Assembly (NCBI GenBank): GCA_947624785.1
Contig: CANQLV010000019.1
Location: forward strand, 1-34,071
Source: Akkermansia muciniphila
GTDB lineage: Bacteria; Verrucomicrobiota; Verrucomicrobiia; Verrucomicrobiales; Akkermansiaceae
Direction: 5' to 3'
Length of the DNA: 34,071 nt
Position 1 is the stretch's first letter, and every line of letters starts with the position of its first letter. The notes beneath the pieces are model-generated. The model was not told the origin of the DNA. It did no database searches and saw only the letters and a program-made list of their open reading frames with translations. Below, piece by piece: positions 8,336 to 15,913 of the stretch. The position numbers were made by a program, and so were the translations under genes.

Positions 8336-8419
8336 CTTCCGGAGCCGTGCGTCCGGACCGTCCTCCGGGCGGCATGGCGCCCCGCTTTCCCGCAAAGGTG
8401 GATGCCGTGCACTTTTTTA

Positions 8420-8449
8420 TGGTCAAGGGCATGGAATTGCTGGTATGTA
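8420..8449 (+). promoter_or_regulatory. Candidate extended -10 promoter for the 8456 cluster
   Basis: TGGTCA at 8420-8425 (four of six -35 matches), an 18-base spacer, and an extended -10 TGGTATGTA ending at 8449. The ATG of the downstream gene begins six bases later, so transcription from here would start at or next to the start codon and give a leaderless message. No Shine-Dalgarno is visible in front of that ATG, which is consistent. Confidence 0.35.
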
Positions 8450-8455
8450 AGAAAC

Positions 8456-9289
8456 ATGCAGTCTGACACGGTAGAATGTAAGCCGACCATGTGGTTTACC
8501 GGCAGGGCGGTTATCATGGCTCTCATGTTCCTGGGGTTCGGAGTGTATTTTTATTATGATGCTTCCACCGGGTATCCCCAGAAGAACCTGGAGTTTTTCA
8601 TGCACAAGGCGTTTGTGGACGCGGGAGCCCTCTTTGACCGTGAGGTGAGCGGGAACGGGGCCTCTCCGCAGGACTGGGAGCGCACCGTCCTGGAGCGCAC
8701 GGTTGAATTCCCGGAAGGGTACCAGGTCCCGTCCGGCGTGGACCGGGACGCAACGCCGTGGCCCGACGTTCTGGCGGATTACAGGCTGATGTCCGCCCCC
8801 GGCAAGGGCTGGAGCGCCGCGTGGCAATCCTATTCCGGAGAAAAGCGCTACCCCATCAAGCCGGTGGACCACCCGTATGACGCCTCCAAGATTTTTGAAC
8901 AATGGGTGGCCGGAAGCATCTGCATGGTGCTGGCCCTGGCGGCGCTGTTTTTCCTGGTGAGGACGCGCGGCAGGAAAATGGCCCTGGAGGAAGGGCGGGT
9001 AACGGCTGCCGGCAGGGTCTTCCGCGTGGATGACATCGCCCGGCTGGACTTGCGCAGATGGAAGATGAAGGGGCTGGCTGTTGCGACGCTGAACCCGGAA
9101 TGCGGAGGGGACCGGATCAGGCTGGACGGCCTGACCTACGGCGGCTTCCGGAAGGAGGATTCCCCCAATAACGCGGAAGATTTCATGAAGGCCCTTCTTT
9201 CCCTTTACCGGGGTGAGGTAGTTGACTATGAAGAAGCTCCGGAGGCTGATGGCGCGCCTGCCCGGAAGGATGACGAGGATGCCGTATGA
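8456..9289 (+). CDS. Two-TM protein of unknown function, first gene of four-gene cluster
   Basis: 277 residues from the ATG at 8456. The frame runs back to 8126, but that part is Trp/Arg/Cys-rich, overlaps the opposite gene and looks non-coding. Membrane helices lie at about 15-33 and 150-168. Between them is a 115-residue soluble loop, predicted outside the cytoplasm, with DWERTVLERTVEFP and WPDVLADYRL. After the second helix comes a basic stop and a compact C-terminal domain with GRVFRVDDIARLDLR and DRIRLDGL, reminiscent of a small PH-like beta fold; this is only a suggestion. The stop overlaps the next start as ATGA. No enzyme motif seen. Confidence 0.8.
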   Translation: MQSDTVECKPTMWFTGRAVIMALMFLGFGVYFYYDASTGYPQKNLEFFMHKAFVDAGALFDREVSGNGASPQDWERTVLERTVEFPEGYQVPSGVDRDATPWPDVLADYRLMSAPGKGWSAAWQSYSGEKRYPIKPVDHPYDASKIFEQWVAGSICMVLALAALFFLVRTRGRKMALEEGRVTAAGRVFRVDDIARLDLRRWKMKGLAVATLNPECGGDRIRLDGLTYGGFRKEDSPNNAEDFMKALLSLYRGEVVDYEEAPEADGAPARKDDEDAV

Positions 9290-10500
9290 GCGAATCCCTT
9301 CCACCGGAAAAGAACGCCCGCGACCGCGCGTTCGGCATCGCCTGCTGGACGCTGGGTGCGCTGGCGTTCGCCCTGCTGCTGATGGTGGGCGTCTCCTTCA
9401 GCCTGTCCGCCCGCACCGTGGTGGTGGAGAAAGTGGTGGAAACGCCCGTACCCGTTCCGGTGCAGCAAAATCCGGAAGGGCCGGCGACGGCTGAAGAAGG
9501 GGGCGAACCGGATCCGGCGGCCATCGCGGCCGTTCCGGCGGGTTCTTCCGAAAAACCCCGTTCCGTGGAGGAAATGCTCCGGGCCGCCGATTTGTCGGAT
9601 CCGGCGGGCGACCCGGTTCCTGCGGCTGCGGCAGCCCCGGTCCCGGGAAGGGAAGGCGTCTCCGTCCAGTCACCCCTGCCGGCTGAGAACCCGGCGGAAG
9701 CCATGCCGCCCATGACGGAGGAGGTGGCGGAGCTGGTCAAGGCGGCCCGGTATGCCCAGATTGACGGAGACCTTAAAGTAGCGGTGGTGAAGCTGGAGCA
9801 GGCCATGAGGCTGGAGCCGGACAATCCGGTGGTGCTTTATTACTACGGCCTCACCTATGAATGGCTGAGGAATGCGGATAAATCCCGGGAATTTTTTCTG
9901 AAAGTATACACCCAGCGGGAGAAGGCGGGGAAATACTTTGCGCGCGCGGCCCAGCACCTTCAGGCCGGTTTTTCCAGCCCTGCGGACCTGCGGGGCGATA
10001 TGTCCTTCGGCACCATTCTGGAATACCGGGACCCGGAATGCCCCGCCGGGGAGCGCGTCAAGCTGATCGTGCCCATCCTGATGAAGGATGGCCTGAACGT
10101 CAGGCCGGAGGACCTGCGCGTCATCGTCCAGTTCTTTGACAAGGTCAACGGAAAAAAGGTGGAAAAAACGCACGCTCCGGAACCTTCCTCGCGGTGCGTC
10201 ACGGAACCTGCGGACTGGGCGGACGGGGAGGAAATCATGGAGGTGACCTACTACATGCCCCCCCTGACGGAGGAGGAGACGATCGCCTACGGAAGCCTCA
10301 AGTACTACGGCTACACCGCCAAATTGTACTACAAGGGTGAACCGATGGATTGCCATGCCTCCCCTCCTGTGCTATTCTTGCTGGAACAGATGAACCAGAG
10401 CTCTCCTTCCGGCATGCCTGAAATTTATGACGGCGGCCTGCTTCCCCCGGTGGAGGCGTCTCCGGTTTCCGACTCCTATGACTCCCTGCTGCCTCCCTGA
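9286..10500 (+). CDS. Membrane-anchored TPR protein
   Basis: 404 residues. One membrane helix at about 16-40 follows a short cytoplasmic N-terminus. A long Pro/Ala/Glu-rich linker (about 45-145) would span the periplasm. A tetratricopeptide pair at about 150-208 carries the typical A-x-Y-x-x-I and LEPDNP-x-V-x-Y-x-YG pattern. The C-terminal ~190 residues form an unrecognised beta-rich domain with FGTILEYRDPEC and TYYMPPLTEEE, ending in a Pro/Ser-rich tail. Coupled to the genes on both sides: it overlaps the upstream stop (ATGA) and its own stop shares a base with the next ATG (TGATG). Probably a scaffold in the same complex. Confidence 0.85.
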   Translation: MSESLPPEKNARDRAFGIACWTLGALAFALLLMVGVSFSLSARTVVVEKVVETPVPVPVQQNPEGPATAEEGGEPDPAAIAAVPAGSSEKPRSVEEMLRAADLSDPAGDPVPAAAAAPVPGREGVSVQSPLPAENPAEAMPPMTEEVAELVKAARYAQIDGDLKVAVVKLEQAMRLEPDNPVVLYYYGLTYEWLRNADKSREFFLKVYTQREKAGKYFARAAQHLQAGFSSPADLRGDMSFGTILEYRDPECPAGERVKLIVPILMKDGLNVRPEDLRVIVQFFDKVNGKKVEKTHAPEPSSRCVTEPADWADGEEIMEVTYYMPPLTEEETIAYGSLKYYGYTAKLYYKGEPMDCHASPPVLFLLEQMNQSSPSGMPEIYDGGLLPPVEASPVSDSYDSLLPP

Positions 10501-12035
10501 TGCCTGAATCGTCCATGTTCGACCTCCCCCACAACTTCGGCGACTATACGCTGGTGGCGTTCATCGGCCGCACGCGGGGGGGAATGCTCTACCAGGCCAT
10601 CCAGCAGGGCATGGACCGCTCCGTGTTCCTGGAGCTGCTGGAGCCGGACAACCCGGAAGGAGTGGGCGTGGAGGATTTTCTGATGAAGGCCCGCACGCGC
10701 GCCGCCATCAGCGCGCCAGTGCTGGGGACCGTCTATGAGGCGTCCCAGGCCCAAGGGTACTGGTTCGTCACCAGCGAACAACTGGGGGGGGCCTCCCTCC
10801 AGTCCATGCTGGACCGCGGACAGACCCTGTCCATGAAGGACCTGCTGAAAGTGATTGAAACGGTCGGCGGCATGTGCGGCAGGTATGAACGCCTGCAAAC
10901 CGCCTTCAACGTCATGGAGCCGCGCCACATCTTCCTGGATGACAAGTCCGCCGTGCGGCTGATGAATACGGCCATGCCCGGCGACTTTCATGAAGAAATA
11001 TCCCGTGCGCAGATGGAGCGCCTGGGGGCGGACCTGCTGCCCCTGGTGACGCCGGACGTGCCCGGAACCACCCGCCTGCGCACCCTGCTGGAATGGATGC
11101 GGGAGGGCCAGAACGGCAAGCCGATGCAGTGGGACCAGGTCATGGAGCTGATTGCCGCGGTCCGCGAGCAACTGGGGCTTTCCCCGCGGGCCACCACCCA
11201 CCGCTATACCGTTCCCGTGGAACCCCGCAGAAACTCCGGAAAATGGATGCTCTGGACCGGAACGGGCCTGCTGGGCGCAGGAATAGCCGCGGCTGCCGTT
11301 TTTCTTTTATTCCCCCGGGAGGAAGCCTCCGCGCCTGCTCCGCCCCCGGCGCCGAAACACTATCCGGATTTCTCCGCCAGCGACCATACGGAAATCCGCG
11401 TGAACCTGCCCGGCGGCGGGGAACTGATCGTGGGAGCCCATGAAATTACCCTGGAATCCTACCGCCTGTTTCTGGACCAGTGGGCGCGCCTTACCCCGGA
11501 ACTGAGGGAGGAATACTCCCATCCGGACCAGCCGGACAAGCAGACCGCCACCCATATCCCCGAGGACTGGGAAGCCATGTGGAAGGCGGCCTCCACTCCA
11601 GGAGGCAAATGGAAGGGCAGGAAAATAACGCCCCGCTCCCCCGTCGTCAACGTCACCTTCTGGGATGCCTGGGCATACGCGAGCTGGAAGCCCGTGGCCC
11701 CCGGAGAGCCGCGTTACCGCCTGCCCGCGCGCGGGGAATGGATGGCCCTGGGGAACATGCTGGAAACGGGTGAAAAGGGAGACAAGACCCTGGTGATTGA
11801 CAGGTACAGCAATGATTACGACTTAAAGACGGGCATTTGCGGCATGGCTTCCGGCGTGATGGAATGGACCTCTTCCATGGAAAAGGACCCCGCGCGCGTG
11901 AAGGAGCCACCGGGCCCGGTGGCCTGCGGCGGGGACTGGAGGCAGCCCGGCATCACCAACCGGGTGGAATACCTGCGCTCCCGCGGCGAAAGCCGGGACA
12001 ACCTGGGCTTCAGAATCGTGCGGGACGTCCGCTGA
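10500..12035 (+). CDS. Pseudokinase-TM-formylglycine-generating-enzyme-like fusion
   Basis: 511 residues. Residues 14-225 follow the bacterial Ser/Thr kinase layout (GDYTLVAFIGRTRGGMLYQA like a glycine loop), but the catalytic residues are gone. The beta3 Lys position is Glu45 (VFLELLEP); the HRD loop is replaced by a segment ending EPRHIFLDD, and no DFG is visible. A membrane helix lies at about 250-271. Residues ~297-511 are an FGE/sulfatase-modifying-factor domain with VNVTFWDAWAYASW, YRLPARGEW, GVMEWTSS, CGGDW and a terminal LGFRIVRD. The paired active-site cysteines of true FGE are not apparent, so it is probably a binding module. Chlamydial Pkn1 has a similar kinase plus FGE order, which supports a PVC-lineage envelope role. 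Confidence 0.85.
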   Translation: MPESSMFDLPHNFGDYTLVAFIGRTRGGMLYQAIQQGMDRSVFLELLEPDNPEGVGVEDFLMKARTRAAISAPVLGTVYEASQAQGYWFVTSEQLGGASLQSMLDRGQTLSMKDLLKVIETVGGMCGRYERLQTAFNVMEPRHIFLDDKSAVRLMNTAMPGDFHEEISRAQMERLGADLLPLVTPDVPGTTRLRTLLEWMREGQNGKPMQWDQVMELIAAVREQLGLSPRATTHRYTVPVEPRRNSGKWMLWTGTGLLGAGIAAAAVFLLFPREEASAPAPPPAPKHYPDFSASDHTEIRVNLPGGGELIVGAHEITLESYRLFLDQWARLTPELREEYSHPDQPDKQTATHIPEDWEAMWKAASTPGGKWKGRKITPRSPVVNVTFWDAWAYASWKPVAPGEPRYRLPARGEWMALGNMLETGEKGDKTLVIDRYSNDYDLKTGICGMASGVMEWTSSMEKDPARVKEPPGPVACGGDWRQPGITNRVEYLRSRGESRDNLGFRIVRDVR

Positions 12036-12070
12036 CCTGTTTAAAAACACATACTCGACAAACCAATACC

Positions 12071-12916
12071 ATGAAACACATCCTTGCAATGCTGCTGCTG
12101 GCCCTGATGGGGGCGTCCGGGGCTCTGGCCCAGATTTACGTAAAAGTAGTTCCGGAAAAGAAAACCTTCCTCAGCGGGGAGGCCATGTACATGAGGCTGA
12201 CCATCACCAACAACTCCGGCGTGCCCGTGGAACTGAAAAGCCAGGAATATTCCTCCTGGCTGGACATCCATGTGGAGCACTCCACCGCGGGCGCGGAACT
12301 CCCCCAGTCCAAATTCGCCATGTTCCCGCCGCTCAAGGTGCCGGCCGGCATGAGCGTCTCACGCAAAATTGACCTGCGGCACTTCTATGACCTGTCCCGT
12401 GAGGGAAACTACCATGTGCAGGCCGTCGTGAAAATGCCCAACCAGAAGGACATGTTCGCCTCCCAGAAATCCCTGTTCGCCGTCCGGACGGGCACGCCCA
12501 TGTGGTCCCAGACCGTAGCCATCCCCGCCAGCGCCAAGCGGTGCACCTTCTCCATCTGCACCATTGCCGTGCGCGGAATCCAGAAACTGTACGTGCAGAC
12601 GAAGGACCCGGATACGGGCGTGGCCTACAATGCCGTGTGCATCGGGGACTGGCTGGGCACCACGCGCCCGCAGTGCATGGTGGACGGCAAGGCGAACGTG
12701 CACGTTTTCTTCCCCACCACGCCCATGCTGGGCGCGTATTCCCGCATCAACTACCGCGGCACCATGGAAAAGCTCCAGTACTACAAGAAGGTGATGGGCG
12801 CCCCCTCCATGGTCTTTCTCCCGGACGGCAGCGTGCGCGTGACGGGCGCCGTCCATTATGACCCCACCGTGAAACCCAAGACGGTGCCGGACGCCGCGGA
12901 CGTTCCGGGCATGTAA
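12071..12916 (+). CDS. Secreted protein of unknown function
   Basis: 281 residues from the ATG at 12071, 35 bp after the pseudokinase-FGE gene. A clear signal peptide (two charges, then a Leu/Ala core, cleavage after SGALA at about residue 20) precedes a beta-rich domain beginning with an immunoglobulin-like motif: EKKTFLSGEAMYMRLTITNN, resembling intracellular-protease-inhibitor or Ig-like folds. The middle has four scattered cysteines that could form disulphides, and a Tyr-rich RINYRGTMEKLQYYKKV segment. No catalytic motif. It is probably the extracytoplasmic partner of the three membrane genes before it. A frame extension back to 11837 overlaps the upstream gene and is rejected. Confidence 0.82.
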   Translation: MKHILAMLLLALMGASGALAQIYVKVVPEKKTFLSGEAMYMRLTITNNSGVPVELKSQEYSSWLDIHVEHSTAGAELPQSKFAMFPPLKVPAGMSVSRKIDLRHFYDLSREGNYHVQAVVKMPNQKDMFASQKSLFAVRTGTPMWSQTVAIPASAKRCTFSICTIAVRGIQKLYVQTKDPDTGVAYNAVCIGDWLGTTRPQCMVDGKANVHVFFPTTPMLGAYSRINYRGTMEKLQYYKKVMGAPSMVFLPDGSVRVTGAVHYDPTVKPKTVPDAADVPGM

Positions 12917-12956
12917 TGCGCCCGGTGCTGCCGGTTTTAGCGCGGGGGGAAAACAA

Positions 12957-12980
12957 GAAAAATGGCCTTCTGGCCGTTTC
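12957..12980. terminator. Likely bidirectional terminator between convergent genes
   Basis: Stem AAATGGCC / GGCCGTTT (eight pairs including one T-G wobble) around a TTCT loop, with an A run on the left and T-rich sequence on the right. It sits between the stop of the 12071 gene and the stop of the 13007 gene, which converge. Short T tracts make strength uncertain. Confidence 0.45.
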
Positions 12981-13006
12981 CCCGCCGGAGAGAAGTGAAA
13001 GGCGGT

Positions 13007-14044
13007 TCAGGAATCCCCCTGCGGCTTCTTTTCCGGCTGCGGCGCGTTTTTCAGGATGCGCTGCACGCTCTCCTGCACTACGCTGATGGGCAGGGCGTAA
13101 TTTTCAGCCCGGTTCACCCTGGCGATGTTCATGCCGATGAGTTCCCCCTTCAGGTTGAGCAGCGGGCCGCCCATCAGCGTGTACCGGGAAGGGGTGTCAT
13201 GCTGGAGGACCATCGGAAAGTCATCCCTGCGTTTGCTGAAGCCCCCGCTGATCAGGTCGTTGGAATCCTCGGGAGCGTCTTCCCCCAGGGCCTGCCGCCG
13301 GGAGCCCAGCGTGATGGCATAGGAAAGCTTTTTGTCCTTTCGCCTGACCTTCAGCGTCACTTTTTCCCCAATCTCCTTCCTGGACAGGATGGGGGAAACG
13401 GCTTCCAGCGTGGTGATGGGCGTGCCGTCCACCGCCAGAATCTCGTCTCCGGCCATGGCTCCCGCCTTGGCGGCGGGACCGTCCTTGACTACGTCCTGAA
13501 TGGAGCAGGGGGCGCCGAATATTACGCCCATGTAGGCCGTATCCCCGTTTGGAATGGGACGCCGCGCCGCGCTGAGGGTGCCCAGCTGGGGGCGCCTGGA
13601 AGTGCGGGTGGTGGAGCCGTTGCTGACCACCAGCGTACCCATGGCGGCCTCATTGCTGACGGGACCGGGGGCGGCCAGCCCGGCGGCGTCCACCTTCACC
13701 ACGGCGATATCCGTGGCCGGGTCCGTGCCAATCTCCTTGAAATGATCGTACTTGGAGGAACCTATCCGGACCACCAGGTTCCGGTGGGCGTGGAGTTCCG
13801 AGGCCTTGGTGGCGATGTAGCCGTCCGGACCCAGCACAAGGCCGTAAATCACGACGTCATGGCCGGAAAAGAAAACCGCGCTCAAATCCTGGAGCCGTTC
13901 CCGGATGGGCTCAATGGTTTTCAGAACGGTCTTTCCGTTGATGCGCTGTTCAAAATCCAGGCTCCCGTTAAGCCCTTCCGCCAGGGCGGAAGGAAGCAGA
14001 GAACAGGCCAGGGGGAGCAGGCAGGCGCAGGAGGGAAGTTTCAT
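13007..14044 (-). CDS. Exported trypsin-like pseudoprotease with an inserted PDZ domain
   Basis: 345 residues with a signal peptide (cleavage near SALA, residue 22). Residues ~55-165 match the first part of an HtrA-type protease. At the catalytic His position (GYIATKASEL) there is Ser82; Asp112 in TDIAVVKV is retained. A PDZ domain then occupies ~172-247 (GPAAKAGAMAGDEILAVDG). The second half of the protease fold resumes only after it: the usual GNSGGPL is TLMGGPL, so the nucleophile is Met291, followed by LNLKGELIGMN. The enzyme is thus predicted inactive, and the PDZ sits inside the protease domain rather than after it. It lies 19 bp downstream of an intact protease gene; it may be a regulator or substrate receptor. 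Confidence 0.88.
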   Translation of the reverse strand: MKLPSCACLLPLACSLLPSALAEGLNGSLDFEQRINGKTVLKTIEPIRERLQDLSAVFFSGHDVVIYGLVLGPDGYIATKASELHAHRNLVVRIGSSKYDHFKEIGTDPATDIAVVKVDAAGLAAPGPVSNEAAMGTLVVSNGSTTRTSRRPQLGTLSAARRPIPNGDTAYMGVIFGAPCSIQDVVKDGPAAKAGAMAGDEILAVDGTPITTLEAVSPILSRKEIGEKVTLKVRRKDKKLSYAITLGSRRQALGEDAPEDSNDLISGGFSKRRDDFPMVLQHDTPSRYTLMGGPLLNLKGELIGMNIARVNRAENYALPISVVQESVQRILKNAPQPEKKPQGDS

Positions 14045-14063
14045 GACTATGGAGGGAAAGAGC

Positions 14064-14804
14064 TTAGCCGTCCTGTTCCGGTGACGGCGGCAGGGGAGGC
14101 TTCCCGTTTGCGGGGGATTCCATCAGTGCGTCGAAATCCTTCATGGGAACGTGGAGGTTGTCTTCAAGCCCGGAACCCACCCGGCTGTGAATGCCGATCA
14201 ATTCCCCGTTCAGGTTGAAAAGAGGGCCTCCCGAATCTCCTCGGATCAGCTTGCAGTCCGTCTGGATGACGCCGTTCTTGAGGGAAACCACCCTCCCCAG
14301 GCGCACCATCGGGCCGCGTTTCTGGTCCAGGCCGCCTCCGTGCCCCAGCGCGAACACCCAGTCCCCCACGCGGGGCAGTTTTTCCGCCTTCTGCACGCGG
14401 GGAAGGTTCTTGTTCAATTTGGTCGTGATTTCAGCCGTTCCGGCGTCTGAACCACTGTTCTGAGCCGTGGTTTTTCCCGGCAGGCGGGTTCCGTCCGGCA
14501 GGATGATCTTGAGCACGGTTCCTTGCTTGTCAACGACGTGGGCGGCGGAAAAAATCAGCCCTTTTTCCGAAACCAGGATGCCGGAGCCGCTGCCGTTGTT
14601 CACTTCAATGCACACCAGCGCGGGGAGCACCCGGGGAAGCACCTGCTGGAGCTGGTGTTCAATCCGCTGCAGGTCCTCCACGGACTGCGGCGTGGTGGAA
14701 AGGATTCCGGCGCTGTCGGCGGACTGCGCCCGCACCTGCGGAGCCAGCAGGGCCGCTCCGCAGAGAATGGCGGAAAAAAAGGGTTTCCGGAAGGCCGTGT
14801 TCAT
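14064..14804 (-). CDS. Exported trypsin-like serine protease (S1C type), intact triad
   Basis: 246 residues. A signal peptide ends near VRAQS (about residue 26). A helical segment (about 41-60) leads into a protease domain with His89 (FSAAHVV), a probable Asp120 (GSDAGTAEI) and nucleophile Ser191 in GDSGGPL, followed by FNLNGELIGIHS. There is no PDZ domain, and the protein is shorter than DegP. It should be active in the periplasm. The next gene is a relative that has lost His and Ser but carries a PDZ domain; together they may divide catalysis and recognition. The order is microprotein, active protease, pseudoprotease. Confidence 0.9.
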   Translation of the reverse strand: MNTAFRKPFFSAILCGAALLAPQVRAQSADSAGILSTTPQSVEDLQRIEHQLQQVLPRVLPALVCIEVNNGSGSGILVSEKGLIFSAAHVVDKQGTVLKIILPDGTRLPGKTTAQNSGSDAGTAEITTKLNKNLPRVQKAEKLPRVGDWVFALGHGGGLDQKRGPMVRLGRVVSLKNGVIQTDCKLIRGDSGGPLFNLNGELIGIHSRVGSGLEDNLHVPMKDFDALMESPANGKPPLPPSPEQDG

Positions 14805-14816
14805 GATTTCCGGGGG

Positions 14817-14945
14817 CTACTGTTCAGAGGCGGGAGCCTCCGCCTTCTGCTGGTCTGCCTGTCCGCCTCCCACCAGGGAATCGTGATAGTACACGCCGAT
14901 GAAGAGGCCGGCCACCGTGATCAGGGTAATGAGCAATTCTTTCAT
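14817..14945 (-). CDS. 42-residue single-pass membrane microprotein
   Basis: Small frame from the ATG at 14945 to the stop at 14817, 12 bp before the active protease gene and on the same strand. One hydrophobic helix (about residues 4-19) is followed by YYHDSLVGGG and a short polar tail rich in Gln, Ala and Glu. Position and layout suggest a small partner of the two exported proteases. A longer in-frame start exists upstream but reads through sequence close to the tRNA promoter and is Cys/Arg-rich. Support is positional only. Confidence 0.5.
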   Translation of the reverse strand: MKELLITLITVAGLFIGVYYHDSLVGGGQADQQKAEAPASEQ

Positions 14946-15065
14946 GCCGCCACAGCATAGAATGTGTCTTTCATTCTGACGAGAGAATTTCATTGATAAG
15001 CCACACATTGATGCAGTTCTGCGGAAAGAGGATGGATGCGGATGGGGAAAACGCCAAAATAAAGG

Positions 15066-15093
15066 TTGCTTTTTCCCGCAACGGGCGTATAAA
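15066..15093 (+). promoter_or_regulatory. Promoter of tRNA-Gly
   Basis: TTGCTT at 15066-15071, a 16-base spacer and TATAAA at 15088-15093, followed by the tRNA 38 bases later. The match to sigma70 consensus and the position before a stand-alone tRNA make this a good candidate. Confidence 0.6.
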
Positions 15094-15131
15094 CCTCCCA
15101 GCGGCCGGTTCCGGTCCGCTGACCCATCCAA

Positions 15132-15206
15132 GCGGATGTAGCTCAGGGGTAGAGCGCAACCTTGCCAAGGTTGATGTCGTGGGTTCGAATCCCATCATCC
15201 GCTCCA
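15132..15206 (+). tRNA. tRNA-Gly (GCC)
   Basis: Full cloverleaf. The acceptor stem GCGGATG pairs with CATCCGC at 15196-15202; the discriminator is T at 15203 and CCA is encoded at 15204-15206. The D arm contains AGCTCAGGGGTAGAGC. The anticodon stem CAACC/GGTTG encloses loop TTGCCAA with anticodon GCC. The T arm contains GGTTCGAATCC. A uracil discriminator is typical of bacterial tRNA-Gly. The A+T-richer segment with phage-like genes starts directly after it. Confidence 0.97.
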
Positions 15207-15215
15207 TCAATACAC

Positions 15216-15240
15216 CTTGGGATAGCCCGAGTAAATTTTT
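15216..15240 (+). terminator. Likely terminator after tRNA-Gly
   Basis: CTTGGG (15216-15221), loop ATAG and CCCGAG (15226-15231), six pairs with one wobble, followed by TAAATTTTT. It begins ten bases after the tRNA CCA. Confidence 0.5.
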
Positions 15241-15404
15241 GATCATGCTGGGGATTTTGAATAAATTTTCTTTAAGGAAATTGTCTCAAACCGAATTGTG
15301 AAAATTCTAAAGGCAGGAATTCTCGTTTTTACAAAGGAACCTTGTCCATCACCAAAGAAAACTTTTCCCAGAATGATTTTCCGGGGTCGTTTATATTTCT
15401 TCGA

Positions 15405-15430
15405 CTCATGACCAATGCGGGAGTCATGAG
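15405..15430. repeat. Perfect 8-bp inverted repeat
   Basis: CTCATGAC (15405-15412), a 10-base spacer and GTCATGAG (15423-15430). There is no following T run, so it is not an obvious terminator. It could be a protein-binding site or a recombination remnant near the tRNA. Confidence 0.6.
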
Positions 15431-15602
15431 CTTGTAATGGGGCGGCAAAGTGCCTACGAGAATAGTTACTAGGGATTAGCTACACTTTTCCGAACGTTCA
15501 GTGACATCGTGATTTCGGAGAGGTTGAAATTAATTTTTAATATCCGATCGATTATGATCGTCTTTTTCTTGTCTAAGCGAGTGTATATGGATTCAACGTT
15601 TC

Positions 15603-15755
15603 ATGCGTGATGATATTTATCTGGAAAGGTTTCATGATTTTTTTGAAGTGGCAGTAATGATTGCTGTTTTATTCGGTAAATGGAAGACACTTCAAGTAAG
15701 GACATGGCTGGATCAGATGCCGATTGTCCTGACTTGGGAAAGAGGGCTTCTGTGA
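15603..15755 (+). pseudogene. Short orphan frame, possible relic coding sequence
   Basis: A 50-codon frame with a plausible amino-acid mix (MRDDIYLERFHDFFEV at the start, then MPIVLTWERGLL at the end). No ribosome binding site and no recognised family. It lies within the degenerate stretch between tRNA-Gly and the tail-fibre-like gene and may be a fragment of a lost phage gene. Weak support. Confidence 0.2.
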
Positions 15756-15913
15756 AAATCACCGTAGAAGTCAGCTAGCCATTGAAGTCGCTAAAATCCG
15801 GCAAAACCGTAAGCTTTTTAGAGCGCAGATATTTCTGGATTTACCATCATGGATAAGAAGACAGCAGAGTTGTCTGGTCACTTCATTACAAGTAACAATA
15901 GTAAACAAAAATC

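Larger units (their letters stand above)
15207..15913. other. About 700 bp of A+T-richer, apparently degenerate DNA
   Basis: No convincing gene. Base composition is clearly richer in A and T than the DNA on the other side of the tRNA. It contains short frames broken by stops, a perfect 8-bp inverted repeat (15405-15430) and the terminator noted separately. Just before the tail-fibre-like gene, a short frame from 15849 ends with TGA overlapping the next ATG, as if an upstream gene had been translationally coupled and then lost. I see no intact integrase and no second copy of the tRNA 3' end within the window. Confidence 0.6.

Noticed and set aside
14971..15246. Minus-strand frame crossing tRNA-Gly
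   Set aside because: It spans the tRNA and its promoter in antisense. Frames that cross tRNA genes like this are a frequent false gene call.
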